Below the pieces are notes generated by a model. That model had not been told where the DNA came from, did not search any database, and saw only the letters and a list, made by a program, of their open reading frames with translations. This document shows, in pieces, positions 7,548-12,394 of a stretch of DNA of 12,394 nt (position 1 is the first letter of the stretch; every line of letters starts with the position of its first letter). This DNA comes from JBFWRI01 sp050248995 (lineage in GTDB: Bacteria > Pseudomonadota > Alphaproteobacteria > JAIXQD01), in NCBI GenBank assembly GCA_050248995.1, contig JBFWRI010000037.1, positions 1 to 12,394 of the forward strand. Direction: 5' to 3'. The translations under genes and the position numbers were made by a program.

Positions 7548-7584
7548 TGAACCTGCGTGCAGTTCATTCACCGCATCATCCAGC

Positions 7585-7621
7585 ATTCATTCCATAAGGG
7601 CTGAAGCCCTATGAAATGAAT
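7585..7621 (-). other. Long imperfect hairpin at the 3' end of tRNA-Pro
   Basis: ATTCATT (7585-7591) pairs with AATGAAT (7615-7621), CAT (7593-7595) with ATG (7611-7613), and AGGGCT (7597-7602) with AGCCCT (7605-7610): 16 paired bases with one mismatch and one bulge. In the minus-strand transcript it begins at the last base of the tRNA CCA end. It could guide 3' processing of the precursor or be part of the sequence left between the two tRNA 3' copies. No T run follows. Confidence 0.55.
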
Positions 7622-7641
7622 GGTCGGGATGACAGGATTTG
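7619..7641. repeat. Direct repeat at the tRNA-Pro 3' end (proximal copy)
   Basis: Partner of the identical 23 bases at 7453-7475. This copy contains the functional 3' end of the tRNA, so an integration event at this site would have kept the gene intact. Identity stops sharply after 7641: the distal copy continues GTAAAAAC where the tRNA continues GAACCTGC. Confidence 0.75.
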
Positions 7642-7697
7642 AACCTGCGACCCCCAGTCCCCCAGACTGATGCGCTACCAGGCTGCGCTACATCCCG
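7621..7697 (-). tRNA. tRNA-Pro (anticodon GGG)
   Basis: 77 bases including an encoded CCA. On the minus strand, acceptor CGGGATG (7697-7691) pairs with CATCCCG (7631-7625), followed by discriminator A and CCA. The D-arm is GCGC-AGCCTGGTA-GCGC. The anticodon stem TCAGT/ACTGG encloses the loop CTGGGGG, giving anticodon GGG at 7663-7661, which reads CCC codons. The T-arm is GCAGG-TTCAAAT-CCTGT. All arms close, so the gene looks functional. In several alphaproteobacteria, as I recall, a tRNA-Pro follows fabH-ihfA-merR closely; here it is on the same strand but about 3.6 kb beyond merR. Confidence 0.97.
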
Positions 7698-7755
7698 ACT
7701 TTATTTACCGGGGCCGATTCACCTGCTGCGCTGGATCGGACCCGACGTGACAGGT

Positions 7756-7785
7756 TTTATAGCGAAAATAGGGCCCTAAGGCCAA
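7756..7785 (-). promoter_or_regulatory. Likely sigma70-type promoter of tRNA-Pro
   Basis: On the minus strand, TTGGCC (7785-7780) and TATAAA (7761-7756) are separated by 18 bases, about 60 bases upstream of the mature tRNA 5' end. Position and spacing fit a housekeeping promoter; the -35 matches only partly. Confidence 0.4.
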
Positions 7786-7822
7786 GCTTAAATTAGGCAG
7801 GTTTTTTGGGCTTTCTGTGCGC

Positions 7823-7850
7823 TTTACAGCAGAATTACCCGCCCCATAAT
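7823..7850 (+). promoter_or_regulatory. Promoter that would give a leaderless mRNA for the 7857 gene
   Basis: TTTACA (7823-7828, one mismatch to TTGACA) and CATAAT (7845-7850) are separated by 16 bases. The -10 box ends six bases before the ATG at 7857, so transcription should start at or next to the A of the start codon. No Shine-Dalgarno is present, which agrees. CCCGC (7838-7842) and GCGGG (7851-7855) flank the -10 as an inverted repeat and could be a repressor site. Confidence 0.45.
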
Positions 7851-7856
7851 GCGGGC

Positions 7857-9086
7857 ATGTTATCGCTTCTGATCCGCACCCTGATTCTGATCCTTGTTGC
7901 CGGAACGCGTTGGTGGCAACTGACAGGTGCCGGCATGAAAGCATTCGATGCCAACCCGCAGCACACTTTCCGGGCTTTATGGGATCGGAATGGCATTGAG
8001 AACCTGGAAGTGGGCATCAAAACAACAACCCGCGTTCGCCTGACGGTTGCTCCCGAATACTGGTATCACCGCGCTTTAAAATTTGTCGGGCTGGCAACAG
8101 AGTGCCGCACGGGTGTGCGCGATATTGACGACGCGTTCTTTATCAGTGCGGATAATATTGATGCCATGCAGACTGTGATGCAGTCGCCCGAATTGCACCA
8201 GTTGCTGAACGACCTTTTCAGCCTGCCTGTTATTGCCCTGCAAGTTACCCCTACTCGCATCTGGTGCAAGCTTGATGAAGAAGCGACACCCAAACGTGTT
8301 TCGGTCCTTAATTATAAAGACAGGATCAATGAATCTTACACGAATTACAGGCAGCAGCTGGAACTGCTGCAGAAGATTAGCGATCACCTGAACAAAGCTG
8401 ACTTTGTTGCGACGTCATCGGCGAAAGTGAGAGCTATTGCGTTTATGTGCGCACATGCGGGGCTGATTGCCTTTGGCCTTGCAGGTATTGCCAACGTTCT
8501 GGCTCCAGAATCCATTCTCAACTTCCGTGCTTACCTGACTTACACAGGTATCCTGATTATTGCCTTCATTATCCTGTGGCTGCCCCTTATCAAGGTATCC
8601 CTGCGTGGCTCAGGATGGCAGGCCATGGTGCTTGGTGACTTTGCCCTGTTCGGCATTCTCGGCATTGTGCTTGCTTCCCCGGTTATTGTTTACGAAGTCA
8701 ACGTCAGAGCTGACTGGCACCAGCCGGCCCTGCGTGAACAAACTGTTGTCAAACGCATCTGCAAGCTGTCATGCCGGTCACCCGGAAAGTATGTGCGGTC
8801 GGAAGAGTATAAATTCGATAAGCCCAGCCAGTGCACGCCCGCTGCGCGCGCGCAGATTGTAAGGGAAAAGAAAGCCGTAAGTTACCCGTGCCGTAGTTAT
8901 GCAGATTTTAATTTTTTTATTGCCACCACGCGTTGGGATACAGACAAGAAGATATACCGCTTTATGACGACGAAAGAGCTTTTCGACAGCACAAAAGTTG
9001 GCAGCACTCTGCAGATACCCGTTTACCCGGGTGTGCTCGGTTTACCGTGGGTTGACCGGTCAGAGATCACGCAGGCGGCTGATTAG
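7857..9086 (+). CDS. Orphan membrane protein with four predicted membrane segments
   Basis: 409 residues, family not recognised. Hydrophobic segments lie at 1-17, about 193-214, 225-246 and 256-281. The first can act as a signal anchor, leaving a soluble region of about 170 residues (18-190) before the membrane cluster, and a C-terminal soluble region from about 283. Both soluble regions contain cysteines (83 and 137; 302, 306, 326, 345). If disulphides form they would suggest a periplasmic location, but topology is not settled by the sequence. The ATG at 7857 is preferred over a TTG at 7806: it begins directly with the hydrophobic segment and sits at the predicted transcription start. The gene is somewhat less GC-rich than uvrA. 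Its stop is followed by the paralogue remnant and the converging helicase gene, 154 bp away. Confidence 0.75.
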   Translation: MLSLLIRTLILILVAGTRWWQLTGAGMKAFDANPQHTFRALWDRNGIENLEVGIKTTTRVRLTVAPEYWYHRALKFVGLATECRTGVRDIDDAFFISADNIDAMQTVMQSPELHQLLNDLFSLPVIALQVTPTRIWCKLDEEATPKRVSVLNYKDRINESYTNYRQQLELLQKISDHLNKADFVATSSAKVRAIAFMCAHAGLIAFGLAGIANVLAPESILNFRAYLTYTGILIIAFIILWLPLIKVSLRGSGWQAMVLGDFALFGILGIVLASPVIVYEVNVRADWHQPALREQTVVKRICKLSCRSPGKYVRSEEYKFDKPSQCTPAARAQIVREKKAVSYPCRSYADFNFFIATTRWDTDKKIYRFMTTKELFDSTKVGSTLQIPVYPGVLGLPWVDRSEITQAAD

Positions 9087-9097
9087 ACGGCAGCGTT

Positions 9098-9196
9098 TTA
9101 TGCTTTCAGGAATGTCTGATATGACACGAGCTTGATTGTGCCGCTTTGTACCAGGCTTCGGATAGATGAAGCGGCCATCAGCAAGGTCGCCTGCGA
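9098..9196 (-). pseudogene. C-terminal remnant of a paralogue of the 10781 gene
   Basis: Read on the minus strand, 9178-9098 encodes SIRSLVQSGTIKLVSYQTFL, then KA and a stop. The intact gene at 10781 ends with AIRNLVQSGIIKRTSYQASL. About 13 of 19 aligned positions are identical, including LVQSG-IK and SYQ. An in-frame stop at 9197-9199 cuts the frame upstream, and no longer homologous frame is visible before the helicase stop, so only the tail survives. Many differences fall at third codon positions, suggesting divergence under selection before decay. A short functional peptide from the ATG at 9178 is possible but has no clear ribosome site. The piece lies directly downstream of the helicase gene, in the same orientation as its intact relative upstream. 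Confidence 0.7.
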
Positions 9197-9205
9197 TTAA
9201 TTTAG

Positions 9206-9229
9206 GCGCGCTAACAGTGAAAAGCGCGC
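9206..9229 (-). terminator. Weak hairpin downstream of the helicase gene
   Basis: GCGCGCT (9206-9212) and AGCGCGC (9223-9229) form a 7-bp GC-rich stem with a ten-base loop, 12 bases after the helicase stop on the minus strand. The bases that follow are CTAAATTAAT rather than a T run, so termination would be inefficient or Rho-assisted. Confidence 0.3.
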
Positions 9230-9240
9230 AGAAAAGCCCT

Positions 9241-10509
9241 TTATGCGGCGTTGCGGCGCCCGCGCTGCCAGCGCTTCGGCTTGGAACGGCGGTTTTGCTG
9301 CTGTTCACGGCTTTGTGATTCACCATCCTGACGGGATTGCTGGCGCTGGCCGCGATGCTTCGCTTTGTGGCGATTACCCCTGCCCTGTGACGGCGCGTTC
9401 TGGTTGCTGCCCGCTGGCGGTGCCCCATGCATAAGTTTATGAATCGCCTTCCACTTGGCGGAATCGGCTGACGTAATCAGGTTGACCGCCGAACCTTCGG
9501 CACCCGCACGCGCCGTGCGGCCGATGCGGTGGATGTAATCTTCGGGCACCTGTGGCAGGTCGTAATTGATAACGTGTTCGATGTGCGGGATATCAAGACC
9601 ACGCGCGGCGACATCGGTTGCCACCAGAATGCGGTAGTTCTTGTTGCGGAAACCTGTAATCACGCGTTCGCGGCGGCGCTGTTGCAGATCGCCGTGGATG
9701 GCATCAGACGAATGCGAGGCGGCGTTCAGGCGCTTGGCCAGCCGTTCGGTGCCATACTTGGTTTTAACGAAGATAATGACCGAGCCTTCACGCTTTTCCA
9801 GCTGGGCCAGCAGCTGCTGGTACTTGTCGCCATCCGATGTGTGGACGATTTCCTGCTGGATTTTCACGGCAGGCGTGTTGGCTGAACCAACGGCGATGCG
9901 CACCGGGTCGTTCAGATAACGGGCCGACAGCTTGATGATGTGCTGCGGCAGGGTGGCCGAGAACAGCAGCGTTTGCCGGTCATCGGGCACGAACTTCATG
10001 ATTTTTTCCAGCTGCGGGCCAAAGCCCATATCCAGCATGCGGTCGGTTTCGTCGAGCACAAGGAAGCCGACATGGCTGAGATCGAGGCTGCGGCGCGCAA
10101 GGTGGTCGTTGATGCGGCCGGGCGTGCCCACAATCAGGCGCGGGCGGCGCTGCAACTGGTGCAGCTGGCGTGTCATCGACTCGCCGCCGATCAGCAGCGC
10201 GGACTTGATATCGCTGCCGGCTGCCATCTGGTAAACCGAATCCATTACCTGCGAGGCCAGTTCGCGCGTGGGCGCCAGGATCAGCGCCGTCATGTCGGGA
10301 TTGGCCTGCAGCTGTGCGACCAGCGGAATGCCGAACGCGCCGGTTTTGCCGGTGCCGGTCTGGGCCGAGGCGAGGATATCCTTGCCCTTCAGCGCAACAG
10401 GGATCGCTTGTTCCTGAATGGGTGTGGGGGTGGCGAAATTCATCGCGTTCAGTGCGGCCATCTGGCGGCGCGTCAGGTTGAACATCGAAAAGTCTTTAGT
10501 GGCGGTCAT
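9241..10509 (-). CDS. rhlE: RhlE-like DEAD-box ATP-dependent RNA helicase
   Basis: 422 residues. It unwinds RNA duplexes using ATP; relatives act in ribosome assembly, mRNA decay and cold adaptation. Motifs in order: Q motif TPTPIQEQAIP (27-37), motif I AQTGTGKT (49-56), Ia APTREL (79-84), GG (108), TPGR (129-132), motif II DETD (153-156) followed by RMLDMGF, motif III SAT (184-186), IV IIFVKT (245-250), V ATDVAARGLDI (297-307), VI HRIGRTARAG (327-336). The core is complete. Motif II is DETD rather than DEAD; the catalytic Asp-Glu and last Asp are kept. The tail from about 365 is basic and Gln/Arg-rich, typical of RNA-binding extensions in RhlE-type enzymes. The start is firm: AAGGA six bases before ATG. 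The 5' leader contains a strong hairpin. The symbol is by subfamily resemblance; other DEAD-box names are possible. Confidence 0.93.
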   Translation of the reverse strand: MTATKDFSMFNLTRRQMAALNAMNFATPTPIQEQAIPVALKGKDILASAQTGTGKTGAFGIPLVAQLQANPDMTALILAPTRELASQVMDSVYQMAAGSDIKSALLIGGESMTRQLHQLQRRPRLIVGTPGRINDHLARRSLDLSHVGFLVLDETDRMLDMGFGPQLEKIMKFVPDDRQTLLFSATLPQHIIKLSARYLNDPVRIAVGSANTPAVKIQQEIVHTSDGDKYQQLLAQLEKREGSVIIFVKTKYGTERLAKRLNAASHSSDAIHGDLQQRRRERVITGFRNKNYRILVATDVAARGLDIPHIEHVINYDLPQVPEDYIHRIGRTARAGAEGSAVNLITSADSAKWKAIHKLMHGAPPAGSNQNAPSQGRGNRHKAKHRGQRQQSRQDGESQSREQQQNRRSKPKRWQRGRRNAA

Positions 10510-10538
10510 AACTGGTCCTTACATACATAACAACGTTG

Positions 10539-10561
10539 CCGGGCATCACAGCGATACCCGG
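10539..10561 (-). promoter_or_regulatory. Stable hairpin in the helicase 5' leader
   Basis: CCGGGCATC (10539-10547) and GATACCCGG (10553-10561) form a 9-bp stem (one G-T pair in the transcript) with a five-base loop, about 30 bases before the helicase ATG. It lacks a T tract, so it is not a terminator. Leader structures that the helicase itself or temperature can open are plausible for RNA helicase genes; that role is inference. Confidence 0.45.
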
Positions 10562-10616
10562 TGGATGAGCAAGGCCCGGCTTCGAAAAGCAGGGCGGCGA
10601 CTCTAACAACGCGAAG

Positions 10617-10656
10617 AAAAAACGGGCCAATTCTGAGGCTGGGCGTTCAATGGCCC
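10617..10656 (-). terminator. Terminator-like structure upstream of the helicase gene
   Basis: GGGCCA (10624-10629) pairs with TGGCCC (10651-10656) around a 21-base loop. On the minus strand it is followed by GTTTTTT (10623-10617). It may back up the terminator of the 10781 gene or attenuate the helicase transcript. The long loop lowers confidence; an alternative TGGGC/GCCCA pairing uses part of the same bases. Confidence 0.35.
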
Positions 10657-10760
10657 AAAGTATAGCGGAAGGGCCCACCGGCTTGCGCCGGCACAATGCA
10701 TAAGCAGAGTTCATCTAAACTCGCGCCCTGAATACACAGGTGGCGGCATGAAAGCAATGA

Positions 10761-10782
10761 AAATCGGCATATCAGCCGATTT
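10761..10782 (-). terminator. Intrinsic terminator overlapping the stop of the 10781 gene
   Basis: AAATCGGC (10761-10768) and GCCGATTT (10775-10782) form a perfect 8-bp stem with a six-base loop. On the minus strand the 3' arm ends in TTTTC. The stem includes bases of the TAA stop codon, so the gene and terminator are closely fitted. It probably ends the ihfA-merR-10781 transcript. Confidence 0.6.
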
Positions 10783-11227
10783 AGGCAGGTTCTGCGCCTA
10801 AAGAAGCCTGATACGATGTGCGTTTAATGATGCCACTTTGCACAAGATTGCGAATGGCAGTCCAGCCTTGTTCGGGGTCAAGAGTGCCATTGTCGAGTTC
10901 GGCATCTGAATGATCCAAAATCACATGGTTTTCAACGTCGGTCCACGCGCGTATCTGCGGGCCGTTTTGCGCATCAAGGCTGATGATAATGGATACCGCT
11001 GATTGCAGGTACGAATAGTCGTCATTCTTTGAAATTGGGCGCGTATTACCCCATGCAGCATCAAACGAGATAGAATGCGGGCGGCCATCTTCATGCGTGT
11101 TGATGCCAACCATTACATTTGGCCCCAGCGGGCCTTCCTTGCCCGAATACTGTTGCACACGGTGGGCAGGGTTGAAGATCAACCCGGTTTTTTCGGCGGC
11201 GAAAGCAAAGGCTTCTTCGAGGGTCAT
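10781..11227 (-). CDS. Orphan small protein with a decayed paralogue nearby
   Basis: 148 residues, function unknown. It has an N-terminal helix (TLEEAFAFAAEKTGLIF), a beta-rich middle with an acidic stretch (WTDVENHVILDHSDAELDNG), and a C-terminal helix GWTAIRNLVQSG followed by IIKRTSYQASL. That tail recurs in the remnant at 9098-9196. The general plan (helix, beta sheet, late helix) resembles the three-member family at 2472, 5795 and 6403, and a few segments match weakly (GRPHSISFDAAW against GPITAIRLEASM), but I would not claim homology. No signal peptide or membrane segment. An AGGG seven bases before the ATG at 11227 supports the start. It lies 38 bp after merR on the same strand, with an intrinsic terminator at its stop, so it may be the last gene of the ihfA-merR transcript. 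Confidence 0.75.
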   Translation of the reverse strand: MTLEEAFAFAAEKTGLIFNPAHRVQQYSGKEGPLGPNVMVGINTHEDGRPHSISFDAAWGNTRPISKNDDYSYLQSAVSIIISLDAQNGPQIRAWTDVENHVILDHSDAELDNGTLDPEQGWTAIRNLVQSGIIKRTSYQASLGAEPA

Positions 11228-11265
11228 AGGCGTACCCTACACCTTTAAAGCAGAAAGCAATGACG

Positions 11266-11931
11266 TTAATTCAGCAGGCTTTTAAGGGCCTTCAGTTCAG
11301 CCACCATGGATTGCAGCTGCAGGCGCTGTTCGGTGGTGAGGCCAGTGGGTTCGGGCATTGGGTTACCCTCCATTATACCCTGCGCCATCAGCGCGGCAGG
11401 CTTGGCCGGCAGGTGGTCGGGAATCCTGTCATAGATATCAGCATCCTGCCCCGCAAACAAGTCGGGCTCGCCCTCGCCTTCGGCGGTATCGGTCAGGTCA
11501 ACCACCGGTTCGGGGCGCACGCTTATCTGGGCGCTAAGGTCAAAAGCCGGGGGCGCGGGCGGCGGTTCAGGCGCCGCTTTCATATCTTCCACGATGTTCT
11601 GCAGACCACGGCGCAGCTTTAACAGGCGCTGCACGCCCTTGATGGTATAGCCCTGATCATACAGCAGGCCCTTGATGGTATGCAGCACATGGATATCTTC
11701 GGGGCGATAGAAACGGCGGCCGCCGCTGCGTTTCATCGGGCGGATTTGCGAGAACTTCGTTTCCCAGAAACGCAGCACATGCTGGGGAACACCCAGTTCA
11801 TCGGCGGCTTCGGAAATGGTGCGATAGGCGGTTGCCGACTTATACGGCGTCTTAGCGACAGGTTGTGTTATTATTGTTTCCCGACCCGGTTCCTGGATAT
11901 CTTCCATTCCATATGGGGCGGTACCGGTCAT
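11266..11931 (-). CDS. MerR-family transcriptional regulator
   Basis: 221 residues. A winged-helix MerR DNA-binding domain spans about 37-110: YRTISEAADELGVPQHVLRFWE for the helix-turn-helix, GGRRFYRPEDI for the wing, and IKGLLYDQGYTIKGVQRLL for the second helical pair. No metal-binding cysteines follow, so it is not a metal sensor. The linker (118-200) is acidic and Pro-rich, including PEPPPAPPAF; the last 22 residues form a predicted coiled helix (EQRLQLQSMVAELKALKSLL), probably the dimerisation end. This type is regularly found just after ihfA in alphaproteobacteria, its regulon being unclear. Its ATG overlaps the ihfA stop (ATGA), indicating translational coupling. An internal ATG at residue 9 is a less likely start. 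Confidence 0.92.
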   Translation of the reverse strand: MTGTAPYGMEDIQEPGRETIITQPVAKTPYKSATAYRTISEAADELGVPQHVLRFWETKFSQIRPMKRSGGRRFYRPEDIHVLHTIKGLLYDQGYTIKGVQRLLKLRRGLQNIVEDMKAAPEPPPAPPAFDLSAQISVRPEPVVDLTDTAEGEGEPDLFAGQDADIYDRIPDHLPAKPAALMAQGIMEGNPMPEPTGLTTEQRLQLQSMVAELKALKSLLN

Positions 11932-12248
11932 TCGTCGTCGTCCCTGTGCGTGGACGTCGTAATCCCGTTGATCCTGTCTTTAAGAATATGGCTGGCGCGG
12001 AAGCTAAGCACGCGGCGCGGCTTGATAGGCACTTCAACGCCCGTCTTGGGGTTGCGACCGATGCGTTCGCCCTTCTGGCGAACAGCAAACGTACCAAAGC
12101 CCGACATTTTGACGGTTTCGCCACGGACCAGGGCTTCGGACAGTTCATCAAGGATAATATCGACGAATTGGCCGGCTTCCTGGCGTGAGAGGCCGACCTG
12201 CTGGAATACAGCTTCAGCCAAATGAGCGCGGGTAAGTGTTTCTTCCAT
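11928..12248 (-). CDS. ihfA: Integration host factor subunit alpha
   Basis: 106 residues, full length for IhfA. It pairs with IhfB to form the sequence-specific DNA-bending protein of the nucleoid, used in recombination, replication and promoter architecture. Visible marks: N-terminal LTRAHLAEAVFQQVGLSRQEA, KMSGFGTFAVRQKGER (47-62), the beta-arm GRNPKTG (64-70) with the proline (67) that wedges into the DNA minor groove, and VEVPIKPRRVLSFRASHILK (71-90). KTGVEVPIKPRRV favours IHF alpha over HU or IHF beta. The C-terminal tail (TSTHRDDDE) is acidic. Start ATG at 12248; Shine-Dalgarno weak. The 109 bp between the fabH stop and ihfA (12249-12357) hold no gene; a TTGGCG/TACCGT pair 17 bases apart is only a weak promoter candidate. 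Confidence 0.97.
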   Translation of the reverse strand: MEETLTRAHLAEAVFQQVGLSRQEAGQFVDIILDELSEALVRGETVKMSGFGTFAVRQKGERIGRNPKTGVEVPIKPRRVLSFRASHILKDRINGITTSTHRDDDE

Positions 12249-12357
12249 GACGAATCAAACGGTATGGGAAAAAGCGTGATTCGCCAATGGGATAAAAGAA
12301 GACACCACGTTTTTACAGCAAAATAGCTAGGTTTTAGGTCTTATCGCGCCAGAATTC

Positions 12358-12394
12358 CTAGCCCCATTTCACAAGGGCAGCGCCCCATGTGAAG
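12358..12394 (-). CDS. fabH: FabH C-terminus (beta-ketoacyl-ACP synthase III), gene continues off window
   Basis: Only the last 11 complete codons are inside the window: the minus strand reads FTWGAALVKWG and then TAG at 12360-12358. FabH proteins characteristically end in a G-x-G-(F/L)-TWG-x-x-(L/V)-(V/L)-(R/K)-(W/F) strand, and fabH directly precedes ihfA in many alphaproteobacteria, so both sequence and position agree. FabH condenses acetyl-CoA with malonyl-ACP to start fatty acid synthesis. The same bases form an interrupted inverted repeat (TTCACA/TGTGAA around GGGC/GCCC, 12368-12393), which may be incidental to the coding sequence. With so few residues the call depends partly on context. 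Confidence 0.8.
   Translation of the reverse strand, partial: FTWGAALVKWG

Noticed and set aside
7364..7567. N-terminal extension of the 6989 gene up to 7567
   Set aside because: The extension runs through the tRNA 3' repeat, the terminator and the 9-bp hairpin and looks non-coding; the ATG at 7363 has a GAGG site before it.
9060..9428. 122-codon minus-strand frame over the helicase 3' end
   Set aside because: It overlaps the helicase tail in another frame and crosses the remnant in a frame that does not show the paralogue similarity; Arg/Ala-rich shadow.
9940..10530. 196-codon plus-strand frame opposite the helicase
   Set aside because: It lies fully antisense to canonical DEAD-box motifs; composition is that of a shadow frame.
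10496..10714. 72-codon minus-strand frame overlapping the helicase start
   Set aside because: It spans a terminator-like structure and the leader hairpin, overlaps the well-supported helicase start in another frame, and has no ribosome site or recognisable features.
1..12394. CRISPR arrays, insertion sequences, integrase or transposase genes
   Set aside because: No regularly spaced repeats, no transposase or recombinase motifs and no paired terminal inverted repeats were found; the only notable direct repeat is the tRNA-Pro 3' copy.

Overview
The window reads as chromosomal DNA of an alphaproteobacterium. The main reason is the right edge, where the last codons of fabH, then ihfA, then a MerR-type regulator lie in that order on the minus strand. 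I know this arrangement mainly from Alphaproteobacteria. The UvrA sequence (GVSGGGKST Walker A) and the generally GC-rich coding fit. I cannot assign an order or genus.

Layout. 1-1860: 3' two thirds of uvrA (nucleotide excision repair), plus strand. 1881-2429: a markedly AT-richer gene whose product carries a HEPN-type RNRLTH (Rx4H) motif, probably acquired horizontally. 2472-2948: first of three small, mutually homologous orphan proteins. 2996-4039: a YdjM/YbcI-type membrane protein. 4169-5785: a large orphan protein with one hydrophobic stretch. 5795-7363: three small minus-strand genes, two of which are paralogues of the 2472 protein. 7453-7856: tRNA-Pro(GGG) with its own likely promoter, a hairpin-rich trailer, a terminator, and a second copy of the tRNA 3' end 166 bp away. 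7857-9086: an orphan membrane protein with an apparently leaderless promoter. 9098-9196: a remnant of a gene related to the intact gene at 10781-11227. 9241-10509: an RhlE-like DEAD-box RNA helicase with DETD in motif II and a hairpin in its leader. 10781-12394: an orphan gene, merR, ihfA and the fabH tail.

How the parts relate. The core functions (DNA repair, IHF nucleoid architecture, fatty acid initiation, tRNA, RNA helicase) are separated by accessory genes of no recognised function. The signs of genome flux are the AT-rich HEPN gene tight behind uvrA, a duplicated tRNA 3' end as left by tRNA-targeting integrases, a dispersed three-member family, and a decayed paralogue tail behind the helicase. 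ihfA and merR overlap by four bases and are probably translationally coupled; the orphan gene 38 bp downstream may be read with them and ends at a good intrinsic terminator.

I see no CRISPR array, insertion sequence, transposase, integrase or complete defence operon. The best candidates for undescribed biology are the three-member paralogue family, the solitary HEPN gene, the tRNA-Pro 3' duplication with its structured trailer, and the paralogue pair flanking the helicase.
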